DNA of 64,000 bases from Brachionus manjavacas (lineage: Eukaryota > Rotifera > Eurotatoria > Ploima > Brachionidae): assembly GCA_019054805.1 (NCBI GenBank), contig JAHQIY010000002.1:4526001-4590000 (forward strand). Reading direction: 5' to 3'. Under the pieces are notes generated by a model that saw nothing but the letters and a program-made list of their open reading frames with translations, had not been told where the DNA came from and searched no databases. The position numbers and the translations under genes are program-made. Positions 23,701 to 35,860 of this stretch are shown here, in pieces; the stretch's first letter is position 1; each line of letters opens with the position of its first letter.

Positions 23701-26700
23701 TGGTGAGGATTAAAAAAAATTTAAATAGATACGAAATGCAAAAAAAAAAGACTTTTCGTATTTTGATTATAATTTTATAATTAATATAAAGATTTTGAAT
23801 TCAAATTTAAAAATCAATTTTGATAATAATATCTATAATTTTAGATTTTTTAAATAATGCTGATCAAAGAGCAATGACAAATTTTTAATATTAAATAATC
23901 TTTTAAAATGGTGAAAATCAAGGAGTCCTTCAAAGTAAAGCTTTTTAATTTCAAAACCGTACAAGACGATAGAAAATTAGCTTACTTTTGAGAAAATGTG
24001 ATATTTTTATGAAATAAGACAATCGAAGTAAAAACAAGCAAGCATACAAACACCTTCATAAATATCATGTAGCAAACACATATCAGGGTAATCAAAAAAC
24101 CAACAGGTATTTCTATTTATAGCCATCAGTGGCTTTCTAAATCATTTTATTAATTAATTTTAAATTCCTAACTTCCAAGAAGTGTTTACATTGATATAAT
24201 TCTCTAATATCTAATAATCTCTTAAAATTGTACATATTTGCTGAAAAACTTAAAAAAAAAATTTTTAATAAAAAATATGCTATTGAACAATGTTTCAAAT
24301 GTTTTTAGAAAAATATAATTTAGATATGGTCAATATTTAAATATTCTAAAAAAGCTTTGATTTTGAATTTCTATCATTTTAAAAACTATAAGGTCTTTTA
24401 ATTTATATTTATTTGATTATTTTTGAAATCACATCTATCAATCAATTATAAATTTTAAATTATAATTTAATTTTATCATATAAAATCTGATATTAAATTA
24501 AAGGTTTGAATTTTTTCTAACAACAATTGTAAAATAAGCCATTTTCCCGCTATAGTATTTATAGGATGCTTTTTTTTCATAGTTTTAGACCTAACAAGCC
24601 TTTGCTAAACTATAGTTCATTTTGTTTTGTAAAATAAATCGAGGATCTGATTGAAAATAAATAAATGAATAAAAATGAATCAATAATTTAAAAAAAATTT
24701 TTTTTCAAAGTTCGAAATTAGCTATGTAAATGCAACATTGCATTATTTTGAGCAGCTTGCAAAATAAACAGAATTTAACTTAAGTGTATTGAATTTTTGC
24801 AAAGATTTTGCACGCCGACTATACCAATTTACTCAAAAATTTTTTAGTGCTTCTTGTTGAATTTGCAGAGCCATTTTTTACTGGTATAAAACTTAATAGT
24901 GAAAAATTTAAGAATATTATCTTTTTGTTTTAAATTGAAATAATAATAGATACGATTATTATTTTATTTACTTGTTTATCTGTGACAAGCTAAAGCTCAT
25001 TCAGATTAAAAACGAACAATTATTTATCGACCTTGAAATTTGTTTTAAATTTCACATTGATTTAATAATGTTTTTCAATTTATTCCTTTTTAATTAAAAT
25101 TATCTAATTAAAGATAAACATGAATTTAATTTAAATTTGTTTAAGCTAAAGTAATTTAAGTTAAAATGAAATTGAAACTAATTTGTTTGCTGATCAAATC
25201 AGTTATCAAGAAAATATGATCTTTAAACATGCAAAAGATATATTAAAAATTCAATTAATTTCTATTACAATTTTTTTACCTATTTAAAAAAATCCTCTTA
25301 TAAAATAAAAAAATCTGTTTTAAATCTAAAATAAGTATATGTATTTAATTTAACATAATTAAGGATTAAGCTAGTTTAACTTGGAAAAAATCTATATTTA
25401 GCTTTAAGTTTAAATATCATAAATGACCTTTTTGATTCTGATTCCATTCTATTTTTGTGATTAAATTGATGACATGATACATTTATCAAAATTGTGGTGG
25501 AACATTAATGGCATTGCAAATAGAAAAACTTTGTAAAATTTCATATTAAACTTGAAAATTTGATTTATTTTTAATTATTTATCAGATATTTATTTTTATC
25601 ATACGTCAAGATTATACTTAGTCGAATATCAAGGTGAACAAGCACTTATTTCTAAAATTATCTTGGCTATATCTTTGGCTCAATCGAATTCAGGTTTTTT
25701 GTTTCAATGCTTTTATTTCAAATAATCTATTCTAAAAATAAATTCTTATCATTATTTTATAATATTCACACCTAATTTAAAATAGATATATTAAAAAAAA
25801 ACTTCGAATGTTTAAAGAACGAGTACCTCAAAGGGATGAAAGCAAATAAATTTTTCATTTTTTTATTAAGTTATTTACAACTATAATTTATTTTATAAAA
25901 AGCAAAGCACAATGCAGCTTTAAAGTCAAGTGCTTGTAGACTTTGTATTTTTATTTTTTTGCTTTTCAAGGTTTAATTGAAAAATAATGTTTATCTTTGT
26001 TTTAATGTAGTCTAAGAATCTTAAAAGAATAGAAATACTTTATATTTAAATTCAGCGTTTGATATTAATTAAGCTAAGATTTGGGTACTGATATTTATGC
26101 TAAGTTGTCTAATGGCCACGTTTCTTACAAATCCAGGTTTTTTATCTCTTTTAGTCACGTTTTTAATTTATTCTCCTTTTGTTTGTCTGTTGATCTTTAA
26201 TTTATTTTCGTATTTTTTTTTTCGATTTATAAGCAATAAATTTCTAGGATCATCAAGAAAAATAATGAGAAATTATTTTCTCAATTTTTTGAATTTAATC
26301 AAGACAAACAACTGTGGTCTTTGATCAATTATTTTCTTATTAGCAGGTATAGCAAGACATATGATTATTTATATATTTTTTGCTAAAAATTATTTTTAAT
26401 GAAATCAAATAAGATTTAATATTTTTTCGGTCATTTTTATCTTTTTTCCATGTAAAACTAGATTATTAGACAACATTTTTTTAAATTTATTTTGATATAA
26501 AATTTTAAATTTAATGTATAGAGCGTCCATTAAATTCAAATTTATTAATTGATGGCATAAAATATTCAAATATTTTTACTTGATTATTTTAGTATTAAGT
26601 TGGCAAACAGAAATGCATGAATGGTTTAATTGGTTTCAATTATCTGGAATTTTCATTTGATAAATACACATAAGAATTTTAAAGCTTTTGTGATTTCTAA

Positions 26701-27595
26701 AAAATTTCCTACATTTGATGCTAATGGAAAATTTTTATCAAAAATTAGAAAAAAAATCACCAAAAAATTCTATACGGTCTGTATTTTTTAATGACCAAAT
26801 TTTCTTAAAAAATTTTAAAGCTTTGATTTGTTTTTAAAAAAAATAAATTTCCAAGTTATCTATTTGATTAGTTCATGATTATTTTTAGCTTATCTTTAGA
26901 ATCTAGGATTCAAATTACCTAGTGAAACTAAAATTAAATTTATTCAATTCACAAGTTCCAAATATGTCGATGCTTTTAATTCATAAACGCTCAAAGTTAG
27001 CTCAAAGACAGTGAGCTGAATTTTTTATTAATGCCAATGAATATAAATAATCATCCATTATACAAACACTGGTATCATTTTCCAAAAAAAATATATCTTA
27101 TTCTTTTTTATCTTTTTTTTCAGTTTCTCTTAACATTTTAGTCAAAAAAGGTAAAATTAAATTTCTTTTTAATTTCATTAAACGATTACTTATGTTTCTA
27201 TTTATATTTTTTTCTCTAATTCTCTCTACATGATTGAATACTGTTTTCAATTTTAATTTGCGTAATAAATATCACACGAATTTATGTAAGAATTTTACGC
27301 ATGAGATAAGAATTCAAAGTACAAAAATAAACACTTAAAGCAACAAAAACCAGAATCGACTTTCCCCTGTATGGATGGAATGAGCGAGAATCTATTCCGT
27401 GCCATGTCCCATGAACTTTGAGATTTTGTCTGATCACTAAAACCTGATTGTGTACCTTTCTAGAGTACAGCTCTACCTAAATTGCTAAGAAATTTTCTTG
27501 CTTAATTTTAGACTTTCTATTTTCCGACTGTGAACAATTTTCTATTTAAATTTTTGTTTATTTATTTTTTTAAATTAATTTTTTTTTATTATCTA
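23701..27595. other. Long AT-rich intergenic region upstream of the G-alpha gene
   Basis: About 3.9 kb without convincing coding sequence. A 75-codon hydrophobic frame at 26097-26324 looks like chance in T-rich DNA. A less AT-biased patch at 27340-27480 may be a 5' untranslated exon of the G-alpha gene, because a TTATCTAG acceptor-like site precedes its start codon at 27591-27596. Confidence 0.5.
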
Positions 27596-27601
27596 GCAAA
27601 A

Positions 27602-28954
27602 ATGTTTTTAAATTTAAGAAAAAGTTCCAAAATGTTTAAATCGTGCATAGATAAATGTTTAAAACCTGACAAATCGAAGCACGCTGATGAAGACCAAATG
27701 AATAAACGACGGTCTAAACAAATAGACCGTGAGCTAAAAAAAAGCAGCCACATGCAAACTATAAAACTACTTTTGCTGGGCACAGGCGAATCCGGAAAAT
27801 CAACAATTCTCAAACAAATGAGGATTATCCACATATCTGGATTTAGTACCGAGGAGCGCATTGAGAAAATTTACGACATCAAATCTAACATTCGTGATGC
27901 AATTTTGTCAATTTTGGACTCAATGCAACGCTTCAGCTTGCAGCTGGAAACAGAGCAATTGATCGAATGCGCCGAGTTCCTGTTCGAAAATAGCCATTTA
28001 CTCGCTTCCAAGACAAACAGTCAGGATGAACAAATTATCGAAAAATTATGGGATTGTATTGAAGTTCTATGGGCTGATAAAAATGTCAAAGAATGTGCAA
28101 AACATGGCAACGAGTATCATTTGATTGACAGTGCAGAGTATTTTTTGGATAGAATTACAGCAATCCGTTCCAAAAATTATTTGCCAACTAACCAAGACAT
28201 TCTGAGATGCCGGGTGCTCACCACGGGCATATGCGAGACCCAGTTTCAGTTAAAAAATGTAAATTTTCAAATTCTGGATGTGGGCGGTCAGCGGGATCAG
28301 CGCAAAAAATGGATCCAATGTTTCAATGGAGTGACTGCAATTATGTTCGTGGTCGACATTTCCTCCTTCAACATGACCCTCAGAGAAGACAAAAATGTAA
28401 ATCGTTTGAGAGAGTCATTGAACTCATTTAGACAAATATGGATCAATCGATATTTGTTCAATACACCTGTTTTGTTGTTTTTGAACAAATATGATCTTTT
28501 TGTTAAGAAAATTCTGCACGAAAATTTCAAGCTGGGTGATTACTTTCCAGAGTACAATGATTTTGAGATGCCCAAGAAGATAAACCGCGAGTTGCTTATC
28601 GAAAATGAGCATCCAGAAGTAACTCGGGCAAGACTTTTCATCCATGAACAGTTTTCAAACATCACAAACGAGACCCTATTTGATTCTATACACACATTTG
28701 CTATCAACGAAGCTCAATCAATTCGCAACAATGAGGAAACAATTTTAAAAAATGAATTGAGCGAAAATTTGGAAGTTAAAATTTTTGACCAGTTCAAAAA
28801 AAGCTACTATGGATTCGAATTGGACAAAATAAGTGGAAAATTTTGCATTCCTTACACTACTTGTGCTATTGACACTGACAATATAAATCGAGTGTTCAAC
28901 GGATGCAAAGAAATACTCAAAAAAGAGCATCTGGAAAAGTCTGGTCTTATTTAG
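27602..28954 (+). CDS. Heterotrimeric G protein alpha subunit, Gs-like, intron-free coding region
   Basis: This is a membrane-attached GTPase that couples 7TM receptors to effectors; Gs classes stimulate adenylyl cyclase. From Met at 27632 it is 440 residues (450 from the ATG at 27602); human Gs is 380-394. Numbering from 27632: P-loop GTGESGKS 50-57, switch I RCRVLTTGICET with Arg194 (the cholera-toxin-sensitive arginine) and Thr197, switch II DVGGQRDQ with Gln220, NKYD 285-288, and TCAIDT 410-415. DILRCRVLT, KKWIQCFN and the short alpha-helical domain place it with Gs rather than Gi/q/12. There is no Gly2, so no myristoylation; Cys5 and Cys9 could be palmitoylated. A roughly 50-residue insertion (about 348-402) precedes the TCA motif, and the tail EKSGLI differs from the Gs consensus QYELL. 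The coding region has no intron, unlike several neighbours. An AATAAA lies at 29131. Confidence 0.9.
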   Translation: MFLNLRKSSKMFKSCIDKCLKPDKSKHADEDQMNKRRSKQIDRELKKSSHMQTIKLLLLGTGESGKSTILKQMRIIHISGFSTEERIEKIYDIKSNIRDAILSILDSMQRFSLQLETEQLIECAEFLFENSHLLASKTNSQDEQIIEKLWDCIEVLWADKNVKECAKHGNEYHLIDSAEYFLDRITAIRSKNYLPTNQDILRCRVLTTGICETQFQLKNVNFQILDVGGQRDQRKKWIQCFNGVTAIMFVVDISSFNMTLREDKNVNRLRESLNSFRQIWINRYLFNTPVLLFLNKYDLFVKKILHENFKLGDYFPEYNDFEMPKKINRELLIENEHPEVTRARLFIHEQFSNITNETLFDSIHTFAINEAQSIRNNEETILKNELSENLEVKIFDQFKKSYYGFELDKISGKFCIPYTTCAIDTDNINRVFNGCKEILKKEHLEKSGLI

Positions 28955-31556
28955 TGGAAAATTTTGTTGTGCCTTGAGTTATGCTTATTGTTAAGTCCGG
29001 TTCAAATGTTGTTTTTTGGCATCGTGTCGTTCAACTGAGTGTGAGTTGTCTGCATTAAAAAAATTTGCGCGAGAATGACTGATAAACGAAAATTAATTAA
29101 TTTTTTGTTAAAACAAAACCAATATTTTGTAATAAAATTCTTTCATATATGAAATAATTTTCCCAAAAAATTTTCTCTCAACAATCAAGAGTCTTCAAGT
29201 TAGATTAAAATTAAAATTCTTAAAATTTTATTTATTGCAGTACCTGGACCAAAACAGCATCATATTTCAATTATTATTTATGATATGTGTGATATGTAAG
29301 CTATTAAAATTTAATCTTATCCACATATTCCATTTAAATTTAAAAAAAGTATTTATTTTCTTAAGGAAAAATTAAAAAACAAGTAAATAAGGAAAAAATT
29401 CACTTTTGATTATCTGATTATAATTTGAGTGAAAAAAAAATTCAACTAATTTAAAATCTTGAAAAATCAATTCATGTTAGATATTTTCTAAATTTCATTA
29501 ATTATTATATCTTAAAGAACAAAAAAAATTGAAGAATTAGAATTAATTAAGAAAATAATTAAGTTTATTTTTGACAAAAATCTAATTTAATTTCGTTTAT
29601 AAAATGAATTTTTTTTTATTATTTTTAAACTGAATTAGAATTAATTTTTAACAATTACATTAATTAAATTGAAAATTCAGCATCATTACATGTTCGATAA
29701 TATTTATTAAATATCATATAATTTCCATTATTGAAAGTATATTACCTAGATTTAAGTTATTTCAAATAGTTAATGTCTCTACTTTAATTAAATTTACTAT
29801 TAAATACTTTTTAAACCCTATATTCGTTTAGTTAAAAATAGTCTTTTTAACTTTATTGAAAGTTTCTGAATGTTTTAAAAACTGATCAATTTGATATCGA
29901 TAGAAATCTTTAAATTTAGCACTTTTCTTTAATTATTTTCTTTATTTCTATGAATGTAAAAATCTAATTCATCAATTTTTTTCATCAACTTGATTTTTAT
30001 AAGATATATTTAAAAGATTGATCTAACCTTAGATGCTTAATATTTCTAAATCAATTTATAAATTAAATTAGACTAATTCCGCTACTCCACATTATTTTTA
30101 AAATTTGCAAAATAAAAGTAAATCGAGCATTTATTATTTATGTTATTTTTAATAAAAAGTTAAATCTTATCACATATTATTGCGGCTTTTATTTGCTTAT
30201 TTAGTTAAATATAGAGCTTTTTAAATAAGCGTATCTTATCGAATTATTTCTCCAAGAATTAATTTTTAAAAATTGATATTAATTGCATCATTTTTTGAGC
30301 ATCAGCTAAATCAAGTATCTAATTTTCAATTAATTTATTTTGATAATACAGAGTTCAAATCAATCTAAAGCTTTTTAAAATTTCTCAGAAATTTTTTTTT
30401 TTGCTTTCGATCGGTTTGGCCATTTGAGTAAAAAAATCTAAATATTTTTATTCATGTCATAAATCGTAATAAAATATAAATATAGATTTACAATGGATAA
30501 TAAAAAATTAAATAAAAATTATTTTTAATTGAGATTTATTTAGTTTTGTATGTTTAATTGAAAAAAACCTATATGTTTTTTCCGATTCGGACTGAACTTT
30601 GTTTCTTCTTGAAATTGATTAGGTTTTATTGTTGTTTTTCTAAAAATTAATTATAAATTTTCATTTGTGATAATTTTATCTAAAAACAATGTGTTAACAT
30701 TTGAATTAAAAAAAAGATTTTTTGTTTCAAAAAATTTTGTTCTTGATTTAGAAATTGAAAGAATAATTGTAAATACTAAACATTTTTTTAGTCATTGATC
30801 ATTTTTTTTTAAAGTGATAAACGTAATTAAACTATTTAATTAAATTTTGTGTACCTAGAATAGAGTTTTTTTAATTTGACTAAAAAGTGTTTGATTTTTC
30901 GTAACGATACTTCCAATATGCCATCTTATGCTTCCTAATTGTTTAAGAAACATACAAAATTTACGAATAGTTATTTCTAACAGAATTTTTAAATACCTTT
31001 CATAATAAATGGGGGACCATTTTCGACTGGGTAATAATTGCGGTTTAGATGATCAACTCGATGCAGTAGCCTTTGTGTCAGAATGAAGCAGTTGCTCAAA
31101 AAGGTCTTGGAAAAGTAGATGAGCGCCTCCCCATTATCCGCTAGGATAGAAAAAGGAACTTTTATAATAAGTTACAGAGAACAAATTTGTCACAGAATTT
31201 TAATTAAAATGTTCATCAAAAGCAGTACGAGTTTAATTCAGGAAAGAAACTTCCTTTTTATTTAAAAAAAAATCCACTATTGATTTAATACCCGAATGAT
31301 TTTCACTGCTGTTTTCACATTATCCCAACAGATATGCGTGTTTTTATTGAAAGCATTCAAATTTTCGTGGGATAAATAATTCTTGAAATATCAACTTTTT
31401 TAGCATAACTTATTTTTAATTGATGTTTTAATTAAAATTGCAACTTATTTATTTAATAAAACAAATTTCAACAATTTACTTTTTTTCTTCCTTTTGTAAG
31501 AATCTCTTCTTTGAAAAGGTTGAACTTGTATTTTTTTTAATTTATTTCTGATTTAG
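28955..31556. other. AT-rich intergenic region
   Basis: Contains the G-alpha 3' UTR and otherwise mostly featureless AT-rich DNA. A short patch at 30990-31170 is listed separately. The last bases before 31557 (TTTCTGATTTAG) look like a splice acceptor. Confidence 0.55.
30990..31170 (-). mobile_element. Possible short retroelement fossil (RNase H-like)
   Basis: A minus-strand stretch of about 55 codons resembles the RNase H region of Gypsy-type LTR elements (an 'I-Y-F-S-K-T' motif and an 'R-N-Y' motif). It is a small broken fragment with no LTRs, gag or envelope nearby. Identification is weak and the age appears old. Confidence 0.22.
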
Positions 31557-31961
31557 ATGGAATCAAAGCAATCAAATGAACTTGTTAAACCGCCAAGTAA
31601 TCAGAGTCAAAATCCAGATAATACAAGTGGCAAGATCATCAACGAATCTTCTAAAAAGACTCTTTTTTTAGTCAATAATCAAAATGATCGCTTTAAAACT
31701 GAGCTTGCCCGAAATAACTGGAAGACAATACTTGATGTTGCTATGAAGAGAAAAAATTTTGATAATTTCGACAACGAACGTCTTTCATTTAGCAATAACT
31801 TAAGCTCAATGAATTCTCAACAATACAGTCCGGGTGAGATTTATGCAACAAATAAAGAAAATTGGGCCTATTTTTTTATAATCATATCAATCGTTGTTAT
31901 TTTATCGATAATATTTTGTTATTTAGTTTATTCTTTTTTTCCTCATTTTAAACCGAAGTAA
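31557..31961 (+). CDS. Small predicted tail-anchored membrane protein, unknown family
   Basis: 134 residues from ATG at 31557, directly after an acceptor-like TTTCTGATTTAG. An upstream 5' UTR or coding exon is therefore likely, and this may be only the last exon. Residues 1-100 are polar, rich in Ser, Asn, Lys and Gln, with no recognised domain. Residues 104-127 (WAYFFIIISIVVILSIIFCY and on) form one strong transmembrane helix, followed by a seven-residue tail, FPHFKPK. That topology suggests a single-pass or tail-anchored protein with the bulk in the cytosol. No homologue was recognised. Codon use is ordinary for the window. Confidence 0.6.
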   Translation: MESKQSNELVKPPSNQSQNPDNTSGKIINESSKKTLFLVNNQNDRFKTELARNNWKTILDVAMKRKNFDNFDNERLSFSNNLSSMNSQQYSPGEIYATNKENWAYFFIIISIVVILSIIFCYLVYSFFPHFKPK

Positions 31962-33596
31962 TCTGAATTAAAGCGAAGAAAGGTCGTTTTAATTTTTCAA
32001 AAATCGAATAAAGTTTTAATTAAGCCGGTTAGTTAAAGTTTAAAATTTTAATTTTTGTTTTTATGAACTAAAGATTTAAATTATATCTAAAAATTCATAT
32101 ATTTTATTTTTTTAAAATCACAATTTATTTTTGATTTTTTTTTTGCTTAATATGATAATTTAAAGTTTACTTTTTAAAATGGCCTTATTTTGATTCTAAA
32201 CTAAAAGTTCTAATTGAGTGATTTCTAGATATTTTAACAAAACTAAAATAAAATTACATCATTCTTTTTAAAGTCTCAAGTTCAATTTAAAAAAAAAATA
32301 TTTTCTTATGAAAGCACTTCGCACTTTTGTTTAGAATTATTCTTGTCAACTAAAATATTTTAAAAAGGTTGAATTTGAACTAAAACTATTCAAAAAATTT
32401 AAAACTTGCATATTTTTTAGTTTATGGTTTTGAATACTTTTGATTTTTGGGTTCATCTTTAAAAAAATTTAAGATTTAATTATATTAAGAAAAATCGTGG
32501 ATCGTTGGGTTAGTTAAGTTTCAAATAAGCAAAATATGCTTAAAATAAGATTGTGGGAATAGAAATTTGATTTAAAGAAATAATTAAAAGAAATTTTTTA
32601 AAAATAATTGCACATAAAATAATCGACTATAATTAATTATAAGAGAAAAAATTTGCATTAAAAATTAATGTTTTAAGCACAATAAAAAATATTAAAGACC
32701 AAAAATCAAATTTTATTAAGATCTAATTGAGGTTGAGGATTTTTTTTCTGATATCTTTTTTGCTAAATGTTTGAAAACACTTGGAAGTTGGAAAATCAGC
32801 AAAATCAACTTGATAGCCAAATTTTTCATCTGCCTTAGCTTTAACAAAAATTTAGTAAGCCATTATTTGGTTAAAAAAACAAATAAATCATTTAATAACA
32901 AGCTTTACTTCTTGGTTTTTATTAAATTTTTGATTCTTAAAATTAAAAATATTAAAAAAAATTTGTTTGTGAAAAAAAATTAAATGATTTAAGCGTAATG
33001 CTTTAATTTGAGATAAATGGTTCTCCAAAATTAAAAAACTGCTCCTCACTGTCTAAAAACTTTCCATCACAAACCACAAACTTTTTGACACAAATCACTG
33101 CAAAATACAATTTTTCTGTGTCGAATATACTTTACCAAATTACTGGCTAACACAAATTTTTTGTGTTGCAAAAAAAATAATTCATTTATTATATTATTTA
33201 TTTTAAGAATGTCAAAAAAACTATATACAAAAATAGCTGCTGAATTTTAAGATTTAAATAAATTAAAAATTTAAAAATTTTTCTGTTCCTTTTCCATTTT
33301 TAATTGAATTTTCACTATTTATACCGGTACATTGAATAAAATTGTCATGTGTTTGTACCTCTCAGTAGAGACATCAGTTTGAGTTAAATTTTTTCAATTT
33401 TAGTTTCATTAAAAAATTTATTACCCAATTCAATTATTTTTTGAAAGAATAAGCCTAAAATGTTAAATAAGCTAGTAAATTTATTTGAAAATATTGCAGA
33501 TTCAGAAACATCTACCTAGGCATTCATCAAAATATAAAATAGCATTTGTTATTATAGTAATGGATGTTCAAAAATTAATGACCGTTTTTTTTTAAA
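31962..33596. other. AT-rich intergenic region
   Basis: No gene recognised. A 70-codon frame at 32771-32983 is Lys/Asn/Phe-rich low complexity. The stretch 33010-33170 is slightly richer in C, with repeated CACAAA motifs, but has no coding sense. Confidence 0.55.
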
Positions 33597-33760
33597 TCCC
33601 CGAAGAGCGTTTATGTTGAAGATAAATAAAGTTTGAGCTAAGACTAATCCCTTTGGGTTTCTACTGTTTTCGCTTGTTAAATTGACAGGCGCGTCGCCTC
33701 GTACAACAAGTTGCTTCCTTCCTGTTAAAAAGGCTTTAATCTAAATGAGAAGATTATGTG
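33597..33760 (-). mobile_element. LINE reverse-transcriptase fragment
   Basis: The minus frame reads IKAFLTGRKQLVVRGDAP, then NPKGLVLAQTLFIFNINAL. This matches the RT segment of CR1/Jockey LINEs of the form 'FLxgRxQxVxv ... vPQGSVLGPLLFLIYINDL', with the PQG motif degraded to PKG. It is a short remnant, non-functional. Confidence 0.6.
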
Positions 33761-34299
33761 ACTGAGTCACATGTTGCTATTTGTTTTTTATTTCAACTGT
33801 ATTTGAAATTAGACCAGTTTTGAAATATTCTTTGTTGTTGAACAAAGGGCTTGTTCGAAGCAATTCCCCTCATAAATGATTAAAAAAAATTAAGAAAGAA
33901 TTGTGTTTTTTTTTTCTTGGAAGTAGAATTTAAAAAAAAAAAAAAAATAATTTTGAGAGCCAAAGCTTTAATTTATGTTAATGTTAAATAGGAAAAGGTT
34001 TCAGTTTAGTTATTGATTTATAATTATTTGAATCTAATAAATATTTGATTCACTTGAATTACTATTTAGTTCATTGAGCCTTACATTATCTGGTAATAAT
34101 TGAGCGAAAAGTTAACTTAAATGAAAATCTTGCTGGGAAGATGAAAATACTTCAAAGTTAGAACTAATAACCCATTTTTGATAAGAGATTTCTTATTTAA
34201 TTGATTAATTTTTTATTTATTTCTTATTAGTGACAAATTTTTTGAATTACTTTAAATCTACTTAACTCATCAATCTGTATAATCTCTCGTATTCGTCTT

Positions 34300-34442
34300 G
34301 TACCTCAGTTTCGTCTCTGCAACTTTCATTGTAGTTTCCTTAATTTATATCTCGATTTTTGCGCGATTAGCTACCATAGATGGCTTCCGAGTAAGCCATC
34401 TCCGCAAGCTCACTTGCTGTAGCTCTTTATTATTATTATTAT
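34300..34442 (+). mobile_element. LINE 3' tail (hairpin tail family), plus orientation
   Basis: TTAGCTACCATAG is followed by hairpin ATGGCTT-CCGAGT-AAGCCAT (34380-34399), CTCCGCAAG, CACTTGCTGTAGCTC and a (TTA)n tail at 34426-34440. The order is the same as at 20465-20520 (read in reverse) and 6201-6260 (reverse). No coding sequence is attached; the copy is 5'-truncated. Confidence 0.7.
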
Positions 34443-34689
34443 GTTAAAAAATGCATTTCTTTAAGGCTGTTTTAACTGCAAATTATTGAGTAACTACGAT
34501 CCAGTTTTAGGCTTGATCTCCTTGATTTTATTATATAGAAGTTGAACTATTTGATTCTGATTAGAAACCATTTTCGTTTTCATCTTCTAAAACAAGTAAT
34601 GGTTTTTTTAATTCTTTTTCTTTTGGATCCTTTATTTGATTTTTGGCTTTAAAAAAGAGTTTTAAAGTTTAAGAGCTAAAACGACTTAA

Positions 34690-35358
34690 AGTGGGACGTA
34701 CAAGTAAAATAATTGTACTGCTAAGGCAAATAGAGTTTTAGGAATGATCAAGAAAGCTTTTAATTTTCCTAATCAAGAAAACATCAGATTACTATACACA
34801 TCATTGGTCAGACCTCACCTGGAATATGCTATCAGTTCGTGGTGCCCGTATTTTGAAAAGGATACAGCGGAGCTTGAAAAAGTACAGAGAAGAGCGACAA
34901 AGCTTGTTCCGGGGCTCAAACATCTCGAATACCCGCAACGACTTATGAGACTAGGTCTAAGTGACCTGAAGACGCGAAGGTTGAGAGGTGATTTGATCCA
35001 AATGTACAAATTAGTAAATAAAATGTAGAAAAAGAATTTTGTAAACGACATAAATTTTCGATCTGGGGCTGGCTCAAGCTGCGCTTACAATCTTAGAAGG
35101 CACAAAAAGACGATTCATAGAGAAAAAATTAAAAAATTGTCTTCCAGGATTTAACTTTTTTGCAAACAGAGTTTTGAACGATTTGAACTTCCAATCGTTA
35201 CGATAAATTGCCGAAAGAGGTTATTGAAGCAAGAAGCCTGAACAGTTTTAAGTCGAAGCTTGATGACTGGTTGAAAAAAAAATGTGTAACGACTGCTATA
35301 GCTCTATGAGCTCACTTGAACTGGTTTCAAGTTGCAGTTTATTTTACTACTACTACTA
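34690..35358 (+). mobile_element. LINE remnant: RT C-terminal segment, 3' UTR with twin hairpins and (TAC)n tail
   Basis: An open frame at 34744-35028 reads NRVLGMIKKAF just upstream, then LVRPHLEYAISSW, EKVQRRATKLVPG and RRLRGDLIQMYKLVNK, all typical of the CR1/Jockey ORF2 end. It then breaks down, with recognisable fragments such as NSFKSKLDDWLK near 35240-35280 in another frame. The 3' end has two small hairpins, AGCTC-TAT-GAGCT (35300-35312) and ACTTGAA-CTGGT-TTCAAGT (35314-35332), followed by (TAC)n at 35345-35357. It is a different family from the ATT-tailed LINE. Confidence 0.8.
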
Positions 35359-35860
35359 AGAGCTGACTTGGGATATTACGCCATTGAAATTAGTTGCTTT
35401 CTTCATATTTTCATGATTTTTTTTTTGATAAGATTCATCCTTTGATTTGATTTCGTGGTATATTCAACCTTTCTAGAAAACCCATCAGGCTTACTCAGTC
35501 TACCTACCTGGCCCATCTAATTTATTAAAAATAATAAATCAAATTTAAGTTTTCAAATAAAAATTATGTTAACGATTTATTCGATTTTAAATATTGACTT
35601 TTTAAAAATTTTATTCATAGAAATTTTTATTTATTAATTTAGCTTTGTAATTAAAAAAAGTTAAATTTAATCAAACTAAATCCTAAAAAAGACACTTTCA
35701 GGATATTTTTTTATTTTTTTCTCCAAAATTTTTTAATTAAAAATAAAAGATTATCTGATTTTCGTAGGTGTTTCCTAAATCCAAATTCCTCCTTAATAAG
35801 AAGTGAATTGTATTTTTTTCTAAATAATTGTATAACCATAAAAAGAAAAAGGGTAAAGTG
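35359..35860. other. AT-rich spacer
   Basis: Nothing recognisable beyond AT-rich sequence between two LINE remnants. Confidence 0.55.

Noticed and set aside
27530-27601. Hydrophobic N-terminal extension of the G-alpha protein
   Set aside because: It is translated T-rich sequence, contains an acceptor-like TTATCTAG, and no G-alpha has such a leader.
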